From contig NZ_FOCK01000001.1 of assembly GCF_900110085.1 (NCBI RefSeq), forward strand, positions 124,001 through 188,000: DNA of 64,000 bases. The letters run 5' to 3'. A model generated the notes under the pieces. It worked only from the letters and a program-made list of their open reading frames with translations, was not told the DNA's origin and did no database searches. This stretch comes from Prevotella sp. ne3005 (GTDB lineage Bacteria; Bacteroidota; Bacteroidia; Bacteroidales; Bacteroidaceae). The stretch's first letter is position 1. The number at the start of each line of letters is the position of its first letter. The position numbers and the translations under genes are program-made. Shown piece by piece: positions 1-8,552 of the stretch.

Positions 1-1593
1 GTGGCCAAACTCGTGGTCGAGGGCTACGATGGTTCACTGAAGGCAGAACACGGTACAGGTCGTAATATGGCACCGTTCGTGAAGTATGAGTGGGGCGACA
101 AGGCCTACGAGGCCATGAAGGAGCTGAAGGCCATCTTCGACCCCGACGGCCTGCTCAACCAGGGTGTCATCTTCAACGACGACCCCGACTGCTTCATCAA
201 GTGTCTGAAGCCGCTGCCAGTGCTCGACTTCGACTTCAAGAAGGTGCCCGATGGCGGTCATTACCTCATGGACCCGACGCTCTCTACAGCCAAGGAGACC
301 ATCGAGCAGGTGAAGCGTGCCAACAAGTGTATTGAGTGTGGTTTCTGCGAGGTCAACTGCATGTCGTGCGGCCTCACCCTCTCCTCTCGTATGCGTATTG
401 CCGTCCAGCGTGAGATCCGCGAGCTGGAGGCCACGGGCAAGAATCCCGAACGTGTGGCTACGCTGAAGAAACAGTATAAATACTATGGTGATCAGACTTG
501 TGCCACCGACGGCCTCTGCTCCACCTCGTGCCCGATGAAGATCAACACAGGCGAGCTGACACACATCATCCGTCAGATGGATATGCTCAACAACCATCTG
601 GGCTATCAGGTCGGTGAGTTTGCTGCCAACCACATGGCTGGCATCAAGTCTGGCCTGCGCGTGGTACTCGATGTGGCCCATACAGCCCATGTCACCCTCG
701 GTCCCACGCTGATGACCACCGTGTGCCGCACGATGAACAAGATGGGTCTTCCGCTCTGGACCACAGCCATGCCCAAGAAGCACCGTCAGCCCAAGAAGTC
801 CGACCTCACCCAGTTCATCATCGAGAAATCCATCCCGCACAAGGAAGAAGAGCACTCTGACCTGAAGGTGGTCTACTTCCCCAGCTGTATCAACCAGACC
901 ATGGGTCAGTCGAAGGGAAGCAAGATGAAGCACGACCTCGTGGATGAGGTCATCCAGCTGATGGCGAAGGCTGGTTATGAGGTCATCTTCCCCGAAGGCA
1001 TGGAGAAGATGTGCTGCGGACAGATCTGGGAGTCAAAGGGTATGCTCGATATTGCCGACCGTAAGAGTGCGGAGCTTGAGGCCGCTCTCTGGAAAGCCTC
1101 CGAGCATGGCAAATATCCAGTGCTCTGTGCCCAGAGCCCCTGCCTCCATCGCATGAAGAAGGTGATGAAGAAGATGAAGCTCTACGAGCCTGCCGAGTTT
1201 ATCATGAAGTACCTCGTTGACCGTCTCGACTTCCATCCCACCGACAAGCATATTGCCCTGCACCTCACCTGTTCTACCCGCCAGATGGGTGTAGACAAGG
1301 ATATGATTGCCCTGGCGAAGCTTTGCTGTACCAACGTCTTCCTACCCGAAGGCGTGGGCTGCTGCGGCTTTGCCGGCGACCGCGGATTCACCTTCCCCGA
1401 GCTCAACAAGTACGGCCTGAGGAAGCTCCGTCCGCAGATTGAGAAGAAAAAGATTGAGGTGGGCTACTCCAATAGCCGTACCTGCGAGATTGGTCTGGAA
1501 ACCAACACCGGCATCCCCTACATGAGCATCATCTATCTGGTGAACCTCTGCACGACGCCGAAAAAAGGTCTGACATCGCATGATATGAAATAA
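1..1593 (+). CDS. FAD-linked oxidase / Fe-S 2-hydroxyacid (D-lactate-type) dehydrogenase, 3' part
   Basis: Only the C-terminal 530 residues are in the window; the GTG at base 1 is an internal codon, not a believable start. The first ~60 residues are the end of an FAD-linked oxidase C-terminal domain (AEHGTGRNM, then FDPDGLLNQG). Next comes a 2x[4Fe-4S] ferredoxin-like segment (CIECGFCEVNC around residue 110; C-x5-C-x3-CP around 167-177). The C-terminal half carries two CCG cysteine domains of the heterodisulfide reductase/GlpC type (MCCGQ near 337, GCCGF near 453). This order is known from fused GlcD/GlpC-like enzymes of about 900-1000 residues that oxidise D-lactate or another 2-hydroxyacid and pass electrons to the quinone pool. 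The exact substrate cannot be read from the sequence. Confidence 0.85.
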   Translation: MAKLVVEGYDGSLKAEHGTGRNMAPFVKYEWGDKAYEAMKELKAIFDPDGLLNQGVIFNDDPDCFIKCLKPLPVLDFDFKKVPDGGHYLMDPTLSTAKETIEQVKRANKCIECGFCEVNCMSCGLTLSSRMRIAVQREIRELEATGKNPERVATLKKQYKYYGDQTCATDGLCSTSCPMKINTGELTHIIRQMDMLNNHLGYQVGEFAANHMAGIKSGLRVVLDVAHTAHVTLGPTLMTTVCRTMNKMGLPLWTTAMPKKHRQPKKSDLTQFIIEKSIPHKEEEHSDLKVVYFPSCINQTMGQSKGSKMKHDLVDEVIQLMAKAGYEVIFPEGMEKMCCGQIWESKGMLDIADRKSAELEAALWKASEHGKYPVLCAQSPCLHRMKKVMKKMKLYEPAEFIMKYLVDRLDFHPTDKHIALHLTCSTRQMGVDKDMIALAKLCCTNVFLPEGVGCCGFAGDRGFTFPELNKYGLRKLRPQIEKKKIEVGYSNSRTCEIGLETNTGIPYMSIIYLVNLCTTPKKGLTSHDMK

Positions 1594-1630
1594 CAAATTG
1601 TCAACGATTTATGTTAATTTCCCCAAAATA

Positions 1631-1652
1631 GGCCGTTAATTCGGCCTTTTTT
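1631..1652 (+). terminator. Rho-independent terminator after the dehydrogenase
   Basis: The hairpin GGCCG-TTAATT-CGGCC (1631-1646) is followed at once by six T. It lies 38 bases after the stop codon and directly abuts the -7 box of the next gene, so termination and the next initiation are packed into about 30 bp. Confidence 0.75.
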
Positions 1653-1654
1653 AT

Positions 1655-1662
1655 TACTTTTG
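1655..1662 (+). promoter_or_regulatory. Bacteroidetes -7 box for the cupin regulator
   Basis: TACTTTTG matches TAnnTTTG and is 40 bases before the ATG at 1702. No convincing -33 TTTG is seen, because that position is occupied by the upstream terminator hairpin. Confidence 0.55.
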
Positions 1663-1701
1663 CGGCCAAAAATTAAGCTTAAGAATAACATTATCGATAA
1701 T

Positions 1702-2286
1702 ATGGCCAATAATAACTCTTTCGTAGGCTCAAAAATCAAGAGCCTTCGTGAAACAAAGAATCTCAGCATCGAAGAGATTGCAGAGCGCAGCGGACTGTCC
1801 GTAGAGCAGATCAACAGTATCGAAAACGATGTGAACCTGCCCTCCTTAGGGCCGCTGATTAAGATTGCCCGTGCACTGGGTGTCCGTCTGGGTACGTTTA
1901 TGGATGATAACGATGCGCTGGGTCCCATCGTGACCCGTGCCGCCGACCGCGAGAAGGATAGCAGCATCAGCTTCAGCAACGATGCCACCGATGCCCGCAA
2001 GCACATGGAGTATCACCCGCTGGCTCAGCAAAAAGCCGGTCGCCACATGGAGCCGTTTGTGATTGACATCAATCCCGAGGAAAGTCCTAACTTCCAGCTC
2101 TCTGCTCATGAAGGTGAGGAGTTCATCTATGTCATGCAGGGCGAAGTGGAGATTGTGTATGGCAAGGAGACCTACAGCCTCAAAGAGGGTGACTCCATCT
2201 TCTACGACTCCATCGTGAAGCACCACGTGCATGGTGCCCCGGGCAAATCAGCCAAGATCCTCGCAGTCGTCTATATTCCATTTTGA
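1702..2286 (+). CDS. XRE-family regulator with C-terminal cupin domain
   Basis: 194-residue DNA-binding regulator. Residues ~5-60 form an XRE helix-turn-helix (KIKSLRETKNLSIEEIAERSG), and residues ~110-190 a cupin barrel (HEGEEFIYVMQGEVEI...GDSIFYDSIVKHHVH) that in this family senses a small ligand. The ATG at 1702 is preferred over the in-frame TTG at 1660, because 1660 lies inside the promoter -7 box. The acyl-CoA ligase follows 34 bases downstream on the same strand. XRE-cupin plus AMP-ligase is a recurring pair, so control of fatty-acid or carboxylate activation is a reasonable inference, but the ligand is unknown. Confidence 0.88.
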   Translation: MANNNSFVGSKIKSLRETKNLSIEEIAERSGLSVEQINSIENDVNLPSLGPLIKIARALGVRLGTFMDDNDALGPIVTRAADREKDSSISFSNDATDARKHMEYHPLAQQKAGRHMEPFVIDINPEESPNFQLSAHEGEEFIYVMQGEVEIVYGKETYSLKEGDSIFYDSIVKHHVHGAPGKSAKILAVVYIPF

Positions 2287-2291
2287 TTGAG

Positions 2292-2320
2292 AATTGAATA
2301 TTGAAAATTGAAGATTGAAG
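2292..2320 (+). repeat. Degenerate ATTGAAR heptamer run ending at a start codon
   Basis: Four near-perfect heptamers (ATTGAAT, ATTGAAA, ATTGAAG, ATTGAAG) fill the gap between the regulator and the ligase. The last unit directly abuts the ligase ATG, so the repeat supplies the A/G-rich leader in front of the start. It is the same unit as the large array at 61264-61417. Confidence 0.85.
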
Positions 2321-4048
2321 ATGAGCAACGTAAAATACGATATGGCGGGGCGTCCGCTTCCTGATAGAACATACCCTGCCGAGACGGGCAGCAAAGGCTA
2401 TACACTCCACGAGCGCACACTCGGCCAGTGGCTCGAATACTGGGCTGAGACAACGCCTGACAAGGAGTACATTGTCTACTCCGACCGTGATCTCCGCTTT
2501 ACGTGGAGCAAGTTCAACGAGCGCGTAGACAACCTTGCCAAAGGCCTCATTGCCATCGGTGTGGAGCGTGGTTCCAACGTAGGCATCTGGGCCACCAACG
2601 TGCCCGACTGGCTGACGTTCCTCTATGCCACAGCCAAGATCGGTGCCGTGCTGGTAACGGTGAACACCAACTACAAGCAGAGCGAGCTCGAGTATCTTTG
2701 CAAGGACTCCGACATGCACACCCTCTGCATCACCGACGGTACCTGGGACTGTAACTATGTAGACATGACCTACACCATGCTGCCCGAGCTGAAGACTTGC
2801 GAGCGCGGTCATCTGAACAGCGAGCGTTTCCCCTGTATGAAGAACGTAGTGTTCATCGGCATGGAGAAGTATCGCGGCATGTTCAATACTGCCGAGCTGT
2901 TGCTGCTGGGTCAGAACGTGGAGGATGAGACCCTGCTTGAGATGAAGAGCAAGGTGAGCTGTTACGATGTCTGCAACATGCAGTACACCTCGGGCACCAC
3001 AGGCTTCCCCAAGGGCGTGATGCTCACCCACTACGGCATTGCCAACGATGGTTACTTCACAGGCGAGAATATGGGCTTCACGCAGGACGATAAGCTCTGC
3101 GTCTGTGTGCCGCTGTTCCATTGCTTCGGCGTGGTGCTCGCCACGATGAACTGCCTTACGCATGGCTGTACCGAGGTGATGGTTGAGAAGTTCGACCCGC
3201 TGGTAGTACTGGCGTCCATCCATAAAGAGCGCTGTACGGCTGTCTATGGTGTGCCCACCATGTTTATCGCCGAGCTCAACCACCCCATGTTCTCGATGTT
3301 CGACCTCACGTGTCTGCGCACGGGCATCATGGCTGGTTCACTCTGTCCTGTGGAACTCATGAAGCAGGTCAGCGAGAAGATGTATATGACCATCACGAGC
3401 GTCTACGGACTCACCGAGTCGTCACCGGGTATGACGCAGACTTGTCTGAACGACACCTTCGAACAGCGTTGCACCACGGTAGGCCGCGACTATCCGTTTG
3501 TAGATGTCAAGGTGCTCGACCCCGAGACCGGCGAGGAGTGTCCCGTCGGCGTACAGGGTGAGATGTGCTGCAAGGGCTTCAACGTGATGAAGGGCTACTA
3601 TAAGAATCCTACAGCCACCGCTGAGGTCATCGACAAAAACGGCTACCTCCACTCTGGCGACCTCGGCATCAAAGACGAGCAGGGCTTCTACAAGATCACG
3701 GGCCGTATCAAGGACATGATCATCCGCGGCGGTGAGAACATCTACCCGCGTGAGATTGAAGAGTTCCTCTACCACATGCCTGGCATCCGCGATGTGCAGG
3801 TGGCTGCCGTTCCCTCCAAGAAATACGGTGAGGCCGTAGGTGCCTTCATCATCCTTGAGGAGGGAGTCAAGATGACCCCCGAGGATGTCCAGCTGTTCTG
3901 CCGTGGCAAGATTGCCCGTTACAAGATTCCAAAGTACGTCTTCTTCATCGACCAGTTCCCGCTGACCGGCTCAGGTAAGATCCAGAAGTTCAAGCTCAAG
4001 GAGATGAGCCTCAAACTCTGTGAGGAACAAGGCATCGAAGTAGTTTGA
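2321..4048 (+). CDS. AMP-binding acyl-CoA ligase (medium/long-chain type)
   Basis: 575-residue ANL-superfamily enzyme: ATP-dependent activation of a carboxylic acid to acyl-AMP, then the CoA thioester. The phosphate-binding loop is [11 protein letters not shown] near residue 222. YGLTE, the YLHSGDLG segment, the hinge [16 protein letters not shown] and the A10 lysine motif GSGKIQK near the C-terminus are all present, so the enzyme looks intact and full length. The ATG at 2321 is chosen over the in-frame TTG at 2315, which lies in the heptamer repeat. It follows the cupin regulator and is probably co-transcribed. Chain-length preference cannot be judged from sequence alone. Confidence 0.9.
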   Translation: MSNVKYDMAGRPLPDRTYPAETGSKGYTLHERTLGQWLEYWAETTPDKEYIVYSDRDLRFTWSKFNERVDNLAKGLIAIGVERGSNVGIWATNVPDWLTFLYATAKIGAVLVTVNTNYKQSELEYLCKDSDMHTLCITDGTWDCNYVDMTYTMLPELKTCERGHLNSERFPCMKNVVFIGMEKYRGMFNTAELLLLGQNVEDETLLEMKSKVSCYDVCNMQYTSGTTGFPKGVMLTHYGIANDGYFTGENMGFTQDDKLCVCVPLFHCFGVVLATMNCLTHGCTEVMVEKFDPLVVLASIHKERCTAVYGVPTMFIAELNHPMFSMFDLTCLRTGIMAGSLCPVELMKQVSEKMYMTITSVYGLTESSPGMTQTCLNDTFEQRCTTVGRDYPFVDVKVLDPETGEECPVGVQGEMCCKGFNVMKGYYKNPTATAEVIDKNGYLHSGDLGIKDEQGFYKITGRIKDMIIRGGENIYPREIEEFLYHMPGIRDVQVAAVPSKKYGEAVGAFIILEEGVKMTPEDVQLFCRGKIARYKIPKYVFFIDQFPLTGSGKIQKFKLKEMSLKLCEEQGIEVV

Positions 4049-4065
4049 TATACCCCAAAAACATC

Positions 4066-4094
4066 CATCCCCGCCCCGAAAACGAGCGGGGATG
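4066..4094 (+). terminator. Terminator-like hairpin after the acyl-CoA ligase
   Basis: A perfect 9-bp stem, CATCCCCGC (4066-4074) against GCGGGGATG (4086-4094), has an 11-base loop and starts 17 bases after the stop. There is no clear T tract, so it may be a transcript-end stabiliser rather than a true intrinsic terminator. Confidence 0.45.
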
Positions 4095-4138
4095 ATTGTG
4101 TCTACTTGTTTAACAGAAGAAAGATTGTAAATTACAGT

Positions 4139-4159
4139 CCTGTCATCCCGAGCGCAGTC
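4139..4159. repeat. REP-like motif TGTCATCCCGAGCGCAGTC
   Basis: The motif CCTGTCATCCCGAGCGCAGTC recurs as TGTCATCTCGAGCGCAGTC at 53752 with two shorter copies at 53709 and 53730. It resembles the widespread GTCATCCCGAGCGnAGnCGAGGGATCT class of interspersed palindromic repeats. In both places it sits upstream of an octamer hairpin element. Confidence 0.6.
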
Positions 4160-4238
4160 AAGATGGCACTATCAATTATTGTTAAACTATTACCCTACCC
4201 TTGCGCAATCCAAATAAAAGCCGTACTATTTTTCTTCC

Positions 4239-4407
4239 GTCACTTTGTAACTTTGTAACATTGTAACATTAAGGTGGTGGCGATTGTGGAAGGGGAAGGT
4301 AATAAGAATTATTATATATTATAATATATAATAATTTATAATATACTCTAGGCGGGAATTGCAATGTGCTTAATGTTACAATGTGACAAAGTGACATTGT
4401 TACAAAG
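4239..4407. repeat. Inverted octamer-repeat element with AT-palindrome core
   Basis: The left arm (4239-4273) is a run of degenerate 8-mers (CTTTGTAA, CTTTGTAA, CATTGTAA). The right arm (4369-4407) is its imperfect reverse complement, sharing an exact 16-base end. Between them lies a TA-only palindromic core (about 4310-4345). The whole can fold as one long hairpin. No gene is visible in this 560-bp gap; the element at 53916-54081 has the same architecture with a different octamer. Confidence 0.75.
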
Positions 4408-4555
4408 AATCGGCATCTGCTTGGCTGAAAAACACGAAACGTAATTTCGCGGAGCAATTTTTCACGGCTCGAAGGCCATGAAATTACGGCTCGTAAAAAA
4501 TCGCGCGAATTTGAGCATCTTCGACGTCAAAATGACGTCAATTGGAGGGCGAAAA

Positions 4556-4587
4556 TTTGGAAGTGTGCGAAAATTGTCGTACCTTTG
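4556..4587 (+). promoter_or_regulatory. Promoter of the GH3 lipoprotein gene
   Basis: TTTG (4556-4559), 20 bp, then TACCTTTG (4580-4587): an exact Bacteroidetes -33/-7 pair. Upstream, two GACGTC palindromes (4523-4528 and 4534-4539) are spaced 11 bp apart and could be an operator. Confidence 0.8.
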
Positions 4588-4609
4588 CACCGTTTTTAAA
4601 ATGACAGTT

Positions 4610-5764
4610 ATGAAAGAAAGATTTTTATGGATGTTGACCGCCATCTTGACTTGCGGCCTTTTGACAACCTCATGCTCGGATAATGATGATCAGAGTTCAC
4701 CGAGGGATGAGGTGGAAGAACAATTAGCAAAGATGACGCTGCGAGAGAAGGTGGGACAGATGTTCTTCGTACGCATGGAAACACTCGATACGACCATTCA
4801 CTGGAACGCCTATTCCGACCTTCAGGAGAATCCTATACATGAGGTGAATAAGACCATGCGCGATGTGAATGCCAACTACCCCATCGGCGGACTCATCCTC
4901 TATGCATGGAATATCGACGACGAGGCACAGCTGGCCAAGCTGATTCCTCAGATACGGGCACTGAACGGCCATCCACTGCTCTGCATCGATGAGGAAGGCG
5001 GACGTGTGTCACGCCTCGCCAACAACCCCAACTTCAACGTGAAGAAGTATGAGTCGATGGCTGCCATCGGTGCTACAGGCGACCCGAAGAACGCCTACGA
5101 GTGCGGCAACACCATCGGCACCTATCTGAAGCACTACGGCTTTGACATCGACTTTGCACCCGTAGCCGATGTGAACACCAATCCTGACAACATCATCATC
5201 GGCCTCCGTGCCTTCAGCGACGACCCTCAGGTGGCTGCGCCGATGGTAACCAACTATCTGCAAGGTCTGAAGGATGCAGGTGTCACAGGCTGTATCAAGC
5301 ACTTCCCCGGTCACGGTGACACGAAGACCGACACACACTTCGGTTATGCATCGACTCAGAAGACGTGGGAGGAGATGATGGATTGTGAGATGGTGACCTT
5401 CAAGGCAGGCATCCAGTGGGGCTGTCAGCTGATCATGACCGCCCATATCGGTGCACCCAACGTCACAGGCTCGGATGTGCCCAGCACGATGTCATCGGTG
5501 ATCCTGCAAGACAAGCTGCGCGGCGAACTGGGCTACCAGAACATCATCATCACCGACGGCATGGAGATGGGTGCCATCACCCAGCAGTACTCGAGCGCAG
5601 AGGCTGCCGTGAGCAGCATCAAGGCAGGTGTTGACATTGTATTGGGTCCGAAGAATCTGGTGGAGGCATTCGATGCCGTGATGGACGCCGTCAACAAGGG
5701 CACCATCACCGAAGAGCGCATCAACCAGAGCGTGAGAAGAATACTGAAACTGAGGCAACAATAA
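4610..5764 (+). CDS. Lipoprotein GH3 beta-N-acetylhexosaminidase-like enzyme (NagZ type)
   Basis: 384 residues. The N-terminus is a lipoprotein signal (MKERFLWMLTAILTCG... TTSCS), so the enzyme is probably membrane anchored outside the cytoplasm. The (beta/alpha)8 domain carries the NagZ hallmark KHFPGHGDTKTDTH, whose Asp-His loop is the acid/base dyad, and ITDGMEMGAI with the nucleophile Asp. NagZ-type GH3 enzymes cleave GlcNAc from muropeptides or chitooligosaccharides and lack the second GH3 domain, matching the short length here. The ATG at 4610 is preferred to ATG 4601 because it begins a normal signal peptide; longer reading back to 4478 crosses the promoter. Confidence 0.87.
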   Translation: MKERFLWMLTAILTCGLLTTSCSDNDDQSSPRDEVEEQLAKMTLREKVGQMFFVRMETLDTTIHWNAYSDLQENPIHEVNKTMRDVNANYPIGGLILYAWNIDDEAQLAKLIPQIRALNGHPLLCIDEEGGRVSRLANNPNFNVKKYESMAAIGATGDPKNAYECGNTIGTYLKHYGFDIDFAPVADVNTNPDNIIIGLRAFSDDPQVAAPMVTNYLQGLKDAGVTGCIKHFPGHGDTKTDTHFGYASTQKTWEEMMDCEMVTFKAGIQWGCQLIMTAHIGAPNVTGSDVPSTMSSVILQDKLRGELGYQNIIITDGMEMGAITQQYSSAEAAVSSIKAGVDIVLGPKNLVEAFDAVMDAVNKGTITEERINQSVRRILKLRQQ

Positions 5765-5770
5765 TAAAAA

Positions 5771-5808
5771 AAGATGCCCTCCTGAGAAACCGGGAGGGCA
5801 TTTTTTTT
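5771..5808. terminator. Bidirectional terminator between convergent genes
   Basis: ATGCCCTCC...GGGAGGGCAT forms a 10-bp stem flanked by an A run on the left and eight T on the right. It can serve both the GH3 gene (+) and the subtilase gene (-), which converge here. Confidence 0.85.
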
Positions 5809-5827
5809 ATGGATGTTACTTACGCAA

Positions 5828-8197
5828 TTACTTACGAATGAGCGTTGAACCCAGCTTGGCGAGCTGTACGGCATAGACGCCCTTGTGGAGCCCCGCAAGA
5901 CTGATCATGCCATCCTGAACCTGGGTCTGAGCCACCACAATGCCCTGCAGGTTGTAGAGCGTCACGGGCGTACCATCTTCAGCGCCATCGGCATAGAGGC
6001 AGTCACCAGCCACGCGGAAGGTGATATTGTCAGGCTGGTTGGTGCTGATGCCGTTGATGCCCGAAGGGTCATAGAGACCCAGCACGTAGAGCAGGCCCTT
6101 GTAGGCATTCATCTTTCCAAAGCCGAAACGCTCGGGCTTGGCCTTCGTAAAGTCATCGTTGTCGCTGGTCTTGGCACAGATATCCTTGATGTCGGCAGAA
6201 GTCAGCTTCCTGCCCTTGTCACGGGCGGCCTGCATCCAGAGGGCCACGATACCGGCAGATGCGGGTGTCGACATAGAGGTGCCGCTGGAAGAGCCCCACT
6301 GATAGGTGCGTGCAGACTTCTGACCCTCAAACTGATGATCGAGATCCTTCTTAGCTACAACCGTATAATCTTCGTTGGGATCTTCATAGAAGCTGTTGAT
6401 GGCAGAATAGACACTCACGCCTGGCGTGCAGACATCGGGGTGCTTATGGCCTGCCAAGTCGGTGCCGAAACTTGAGAACTCGGCAATATCGCCTATGACC
6501 TTGCCAAATCTGTTTTCCTTGGTTGTGCCATCAAGCTTTTTGTTCACGTTGTTGGCCGACCAGGCACCTACAGAGACAGGCAGACCCGTGGTATTCCAGT
6601 CACCCATGCTCACCTCGCTTGTTCCTTTGATAAAAATACCTTCATTGATCATCGTCGCATTATTATCGGCCCAGGCAAACACCTCAGCAGGCTCCTCGAG
6701 CGGTTTGACGTGCAGCGTCCAGCCATACACCGGCATGCCAAGAAAAGACTTGAACTGGGCAGTGGCAGTCTTGACGGTGATAAGTGTATATTTGAAAGTA
6801 TTGTCAGAGGTATTGCTCTCCATAGCCGTTCCCTGACTTGATGCGAACTCGATACCACCAGCGAAATAATTGCTGACATTTTTCACAACATCCTCAAAGG
6901 CCTGGCGTTCCTCAGGAGTATGTTTGCTCAGCTCGGCCTTTATCTGGTCGTTGATAAACGAGAAGATCTGGACGGTGTCGTTGGCTTGTTTTCCCGTGTT
7001 GATGGTTAGCGGACAGGCATACACCTCTTTATCGTCTAATAAGTCATAGATGCCCATTCTTGCCTCAATAGGCTTGACAGACTTCACAAAAAAGTAAATA
7101 GACGATTGATTTCCTGACACTGCCACGTTGACCGAATCACCCACGTTCACCGTACGGTGGACATAGATGCTGTCTTCGCCCTCGTTGCTGGCACAAAGCA
7201 TCAGCACATTGTTCTTGGCGAACTCTCCAAGAAGCTGAGAGGTGGGGCTGGTGCCGTTATGCCATCCATCGTGTGCATTCATGCTGTAGCTTACCACCAG
7301 TTCCTTGTTGTTCTTCTCAGCGTAATGCTTCATGTAATCCAGAAAGTCAGAAGTGGAATTGCTTACATTAACGATAGCCTCACCATCGCTGTCCTTGTCG
7401 GGCTGATCGGTACAGAGGATGAGCTCAGCATCGGGAGCCATACCACCCAACATGTTGCCCGTAAGGCCGTTGACACCTTCGACGGGCGTGCCTGCGGCGA
7501 TGTAGGCGCAGTGCGTGCCATGCGACTCGGTGCCATCCTTTACTTTCAGGGTGTCAAGGATCACTTTGGGGTCGGTAACGATGCCAGGCAGCAGCTGTAC
7601 CTGCGTGGAAGCCCCGGTATGGTCGGTCTTGGTGACGGTCACCTTCTCTTGTGGCACCTTGGTGTTGCCAGCCAGGTAGACAGCCTTGACGCGCAGATTG
7701 CCATCCTTATCCTTGAAGCCCGGGTGGGTATAGTCGAAGCCAGTGTCCATGACGCCGATAACCACATCCTTGCCCGTATAGGCCTGAGGCAGTTTCTCAC
7801 CCTTGCCCGACTGCACCTCGTCGACCTGAGTAACCTTACGCGAGGTATCAGTCTTCTTCACACCCTTCGTAGCCACATCGACGAGCAGCACGCCCTCTGT
7901 CTGAGCCATCGCCTCGATCTTGTCTGCAGGGACGGTCACAGCCACGCAGCGTCCATAGACACTATTCACCTCGGCGCCAAGGGCCTTCAGCTGTTCGGCA
8001 ACAGCCACAGGACTGGCCTCGGCCTTACAGATGACCACGAACGATGCCTTCGGCATTTGCTTTCCATCGGCACGCGTCATAGCCTTATTCTTCTGATACT
8101 GCTGTTTCAGGGCATTGGCCTGAGCAGAGAAATCCCCTTGTGCACTGGCTGTGAGTCCAGTTACGAAGAGCAATGATGCGAGTAAAAACTGTTTCAT
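5828..8197 (-). CDS. Subtilisin-family (S8) serine protease with T9SS C-terminal sorting domain
   Basis: 789 residues: Sec signal peptide (MKQFLLASLLFVTGLTASAQ), an inhibitor-like propeptide (~50-110), then the S8 catalytic domain. The triad is visible: Asp in VIGVMDTGFDYTHPG, His in DGTESHGTHCAYIA, Ser in SSSGTSMSTPASAG. A long insert with beta-rich sequence separates the His and Ser blocks. The last ~75 residues (TLYNLQG...LAGLHKGVYAVQL...LIRK) fit a type IX secretion type A sorting domain, so the product is probably exported across the outer membrane and attached to or released from the surface. Start at 8197 gives the signal peptide; the longer frame from 8251 runs into a terminator hairpin. 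Confidence 0.9.
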   Translation of the reverse strand: MKQFLLASLLFVTGLTASAQGDFSAQANALKQQYQKNKAMTRADGKQMPKASFVVICKAEASPVAVAEQLKALGAEVNSVYGRCVAVTVPADKIEAMAQTEGVLLVDVATKGVKKTDTSRKVTQVDEVQSGKGEKLPQAYTGKDVVIGVMDTGFDYTHPGFKDKDGNLRVKAVYLAGNTKVPQEKVTVTKTDHTGASTQVQLLPGIVTDPKVILDTLKVKDGTESHGTHCAYIAAGTPVEGVNGLTGNMLGGMAPDAELILCTDQPDKDSDGEAIVNVSNSTSDFLDYMKHYAEKNNKELVVSYSMNAHDGWHNGTSPTSQLLGEFAKNNVLMLCASNEGEDSIYVHRTVNVGDSVNVAVSGNQSSIYFFVKSVKPIEARMGIYDLLDDKEVYACPLTINTGKQANDTVQIFSFINDQIKAELSKHTPEERQAFEDVVKNVSNYFAGGIEFASSQGTAMESNTSDNTFKYTLITVKTATAQFKSFLGMPVYGWTLHVKPLEEPAEVFAWADNNATMINEGIFIKGTSEVSMGDWNTTGLPVSVGAWSANNVNKKLDGTTKENRFGKVIGDIAEFSSFGTDLAGHKHPDVCTPGVSVYSAINSFYEDPNEDYTVVAKKDLDHQFEGQKSARTYQWGSSSGTSMSTPASAGIVALWMQAARDKGRKLTSADIKDICAKTSDNDDFTKAKPERFGFGKMNAYKGLLYVLGLYDPSGINGISTNQPDNITFRVAGDCLYADGAEDGTPVTLYNLQGIVVAQTQVQDGMISLAGLHKGVYAVQLAKLGSTLIRK

Positions 8198-8238
8198 GTT
8201 ATCTTGTCTGTTAATAAATGTCGATTCACTTTTAAATG

Positions 8239-8282
8239 AAAACCCGCGCAACCCATTGATACCAATTAGTTACGCGGATTTA
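8239..8282 (-). terminator. Terminator copied from the tRNA-Ser locus, inside the subtilase leader
   Basis: On the minus strand a 12-bp stem (AATCCGCGTAAC against GTTGCGCGGGTT, two G-T pairs) with an inner ATTG/CAAT pairing is followed by TTTT. It closely matches the tRNA-Ser terminator at 23661-23705 and lies 42 bases upstream of the subtilase ATG. Confidence 0.7.
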
Positions 8283-8298
8283 TCAGCGGAGAGAGAGG
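8267..8298 (-). repeat. 32-bp copy of tRNA-Ser 3' end plus terminator arm
   Basis: Bases 8267-8298 are identical to 23689-23720, which covers the last bases of tRNA-Ser(TGA) and the proximal arm of its terminator; weaker similarity continues through the rest of the hairpin. The copies are in the same orientation and enclose 15.4 kb. They look like attachment-site halves left by insertion at the tRNA 3' end, though no integrase gene is present between them. Confidence 0.75.
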
Positions 8299-8456
8299 TA
8301 TCTCTCGCAGAAGGAGAGGATCCCTATATTTTTCCGTCTAACACACTGAGAACCAGCACCCTTCTGCTTCATCTCTATGTGGTTCGATTTCTCATCTGTA
8401 ATTAATTTGTAATACTCTTCTTTTTCGGTCAGATTTCGCTTGTTTTCGCTCATCAT
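8283..8456 (-). CDS. Small ORF in the subtilase leader (57 aa), hypothetical
   Basis: An open frame of 57 codons starts at ATG 8456 (or ATG 8453), preceded by AAAAGG, and ends in the TGA at 8283. The first ~35 residues (MMSENKRNLTEKEEYYKLIT...) look protein-like: charged and probably helical. The last ~10 codons are read from the tRNA-Ser-derived segment. I recognise no family. It could be a leader peptide, a truncated remnant created when the tRNA fragment arrived, or chance. It lies between a -7 box at 8545-8552 and the terminator hairpin. Confidence 0.35.
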   Translation of the reverse strand: MMSENKRNLTEKEEYYKLITDEKSNHIEMKQKGAGSQCVRRKNIGILSFCERYLSLR

Positions 8457-8544
8457 AACCTTTTCGACTGCAAGGACGGTGCAAACCGAGTACAGAGAGC
8501 TCGCTCTTTGTCGAGGTGCAGCCCGTTCTCGCGGTTTTCAGCCG

Positions 8545-8552
8545 CAAAGTTA
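8545..8552 (-). promoter_or_regulatory. -7 box for the subtilase leader transcript
   Basis: Minus-strand TAACTTTG, followed by GC. A possible -33 TTTG lies at 8576-8579 (spacing 23, a little long). It implies a 5' leader of about 340 nt before the subtilase start. Bases 8553-8900 otherwise contain no gene I can support. Confidence 0.5.
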
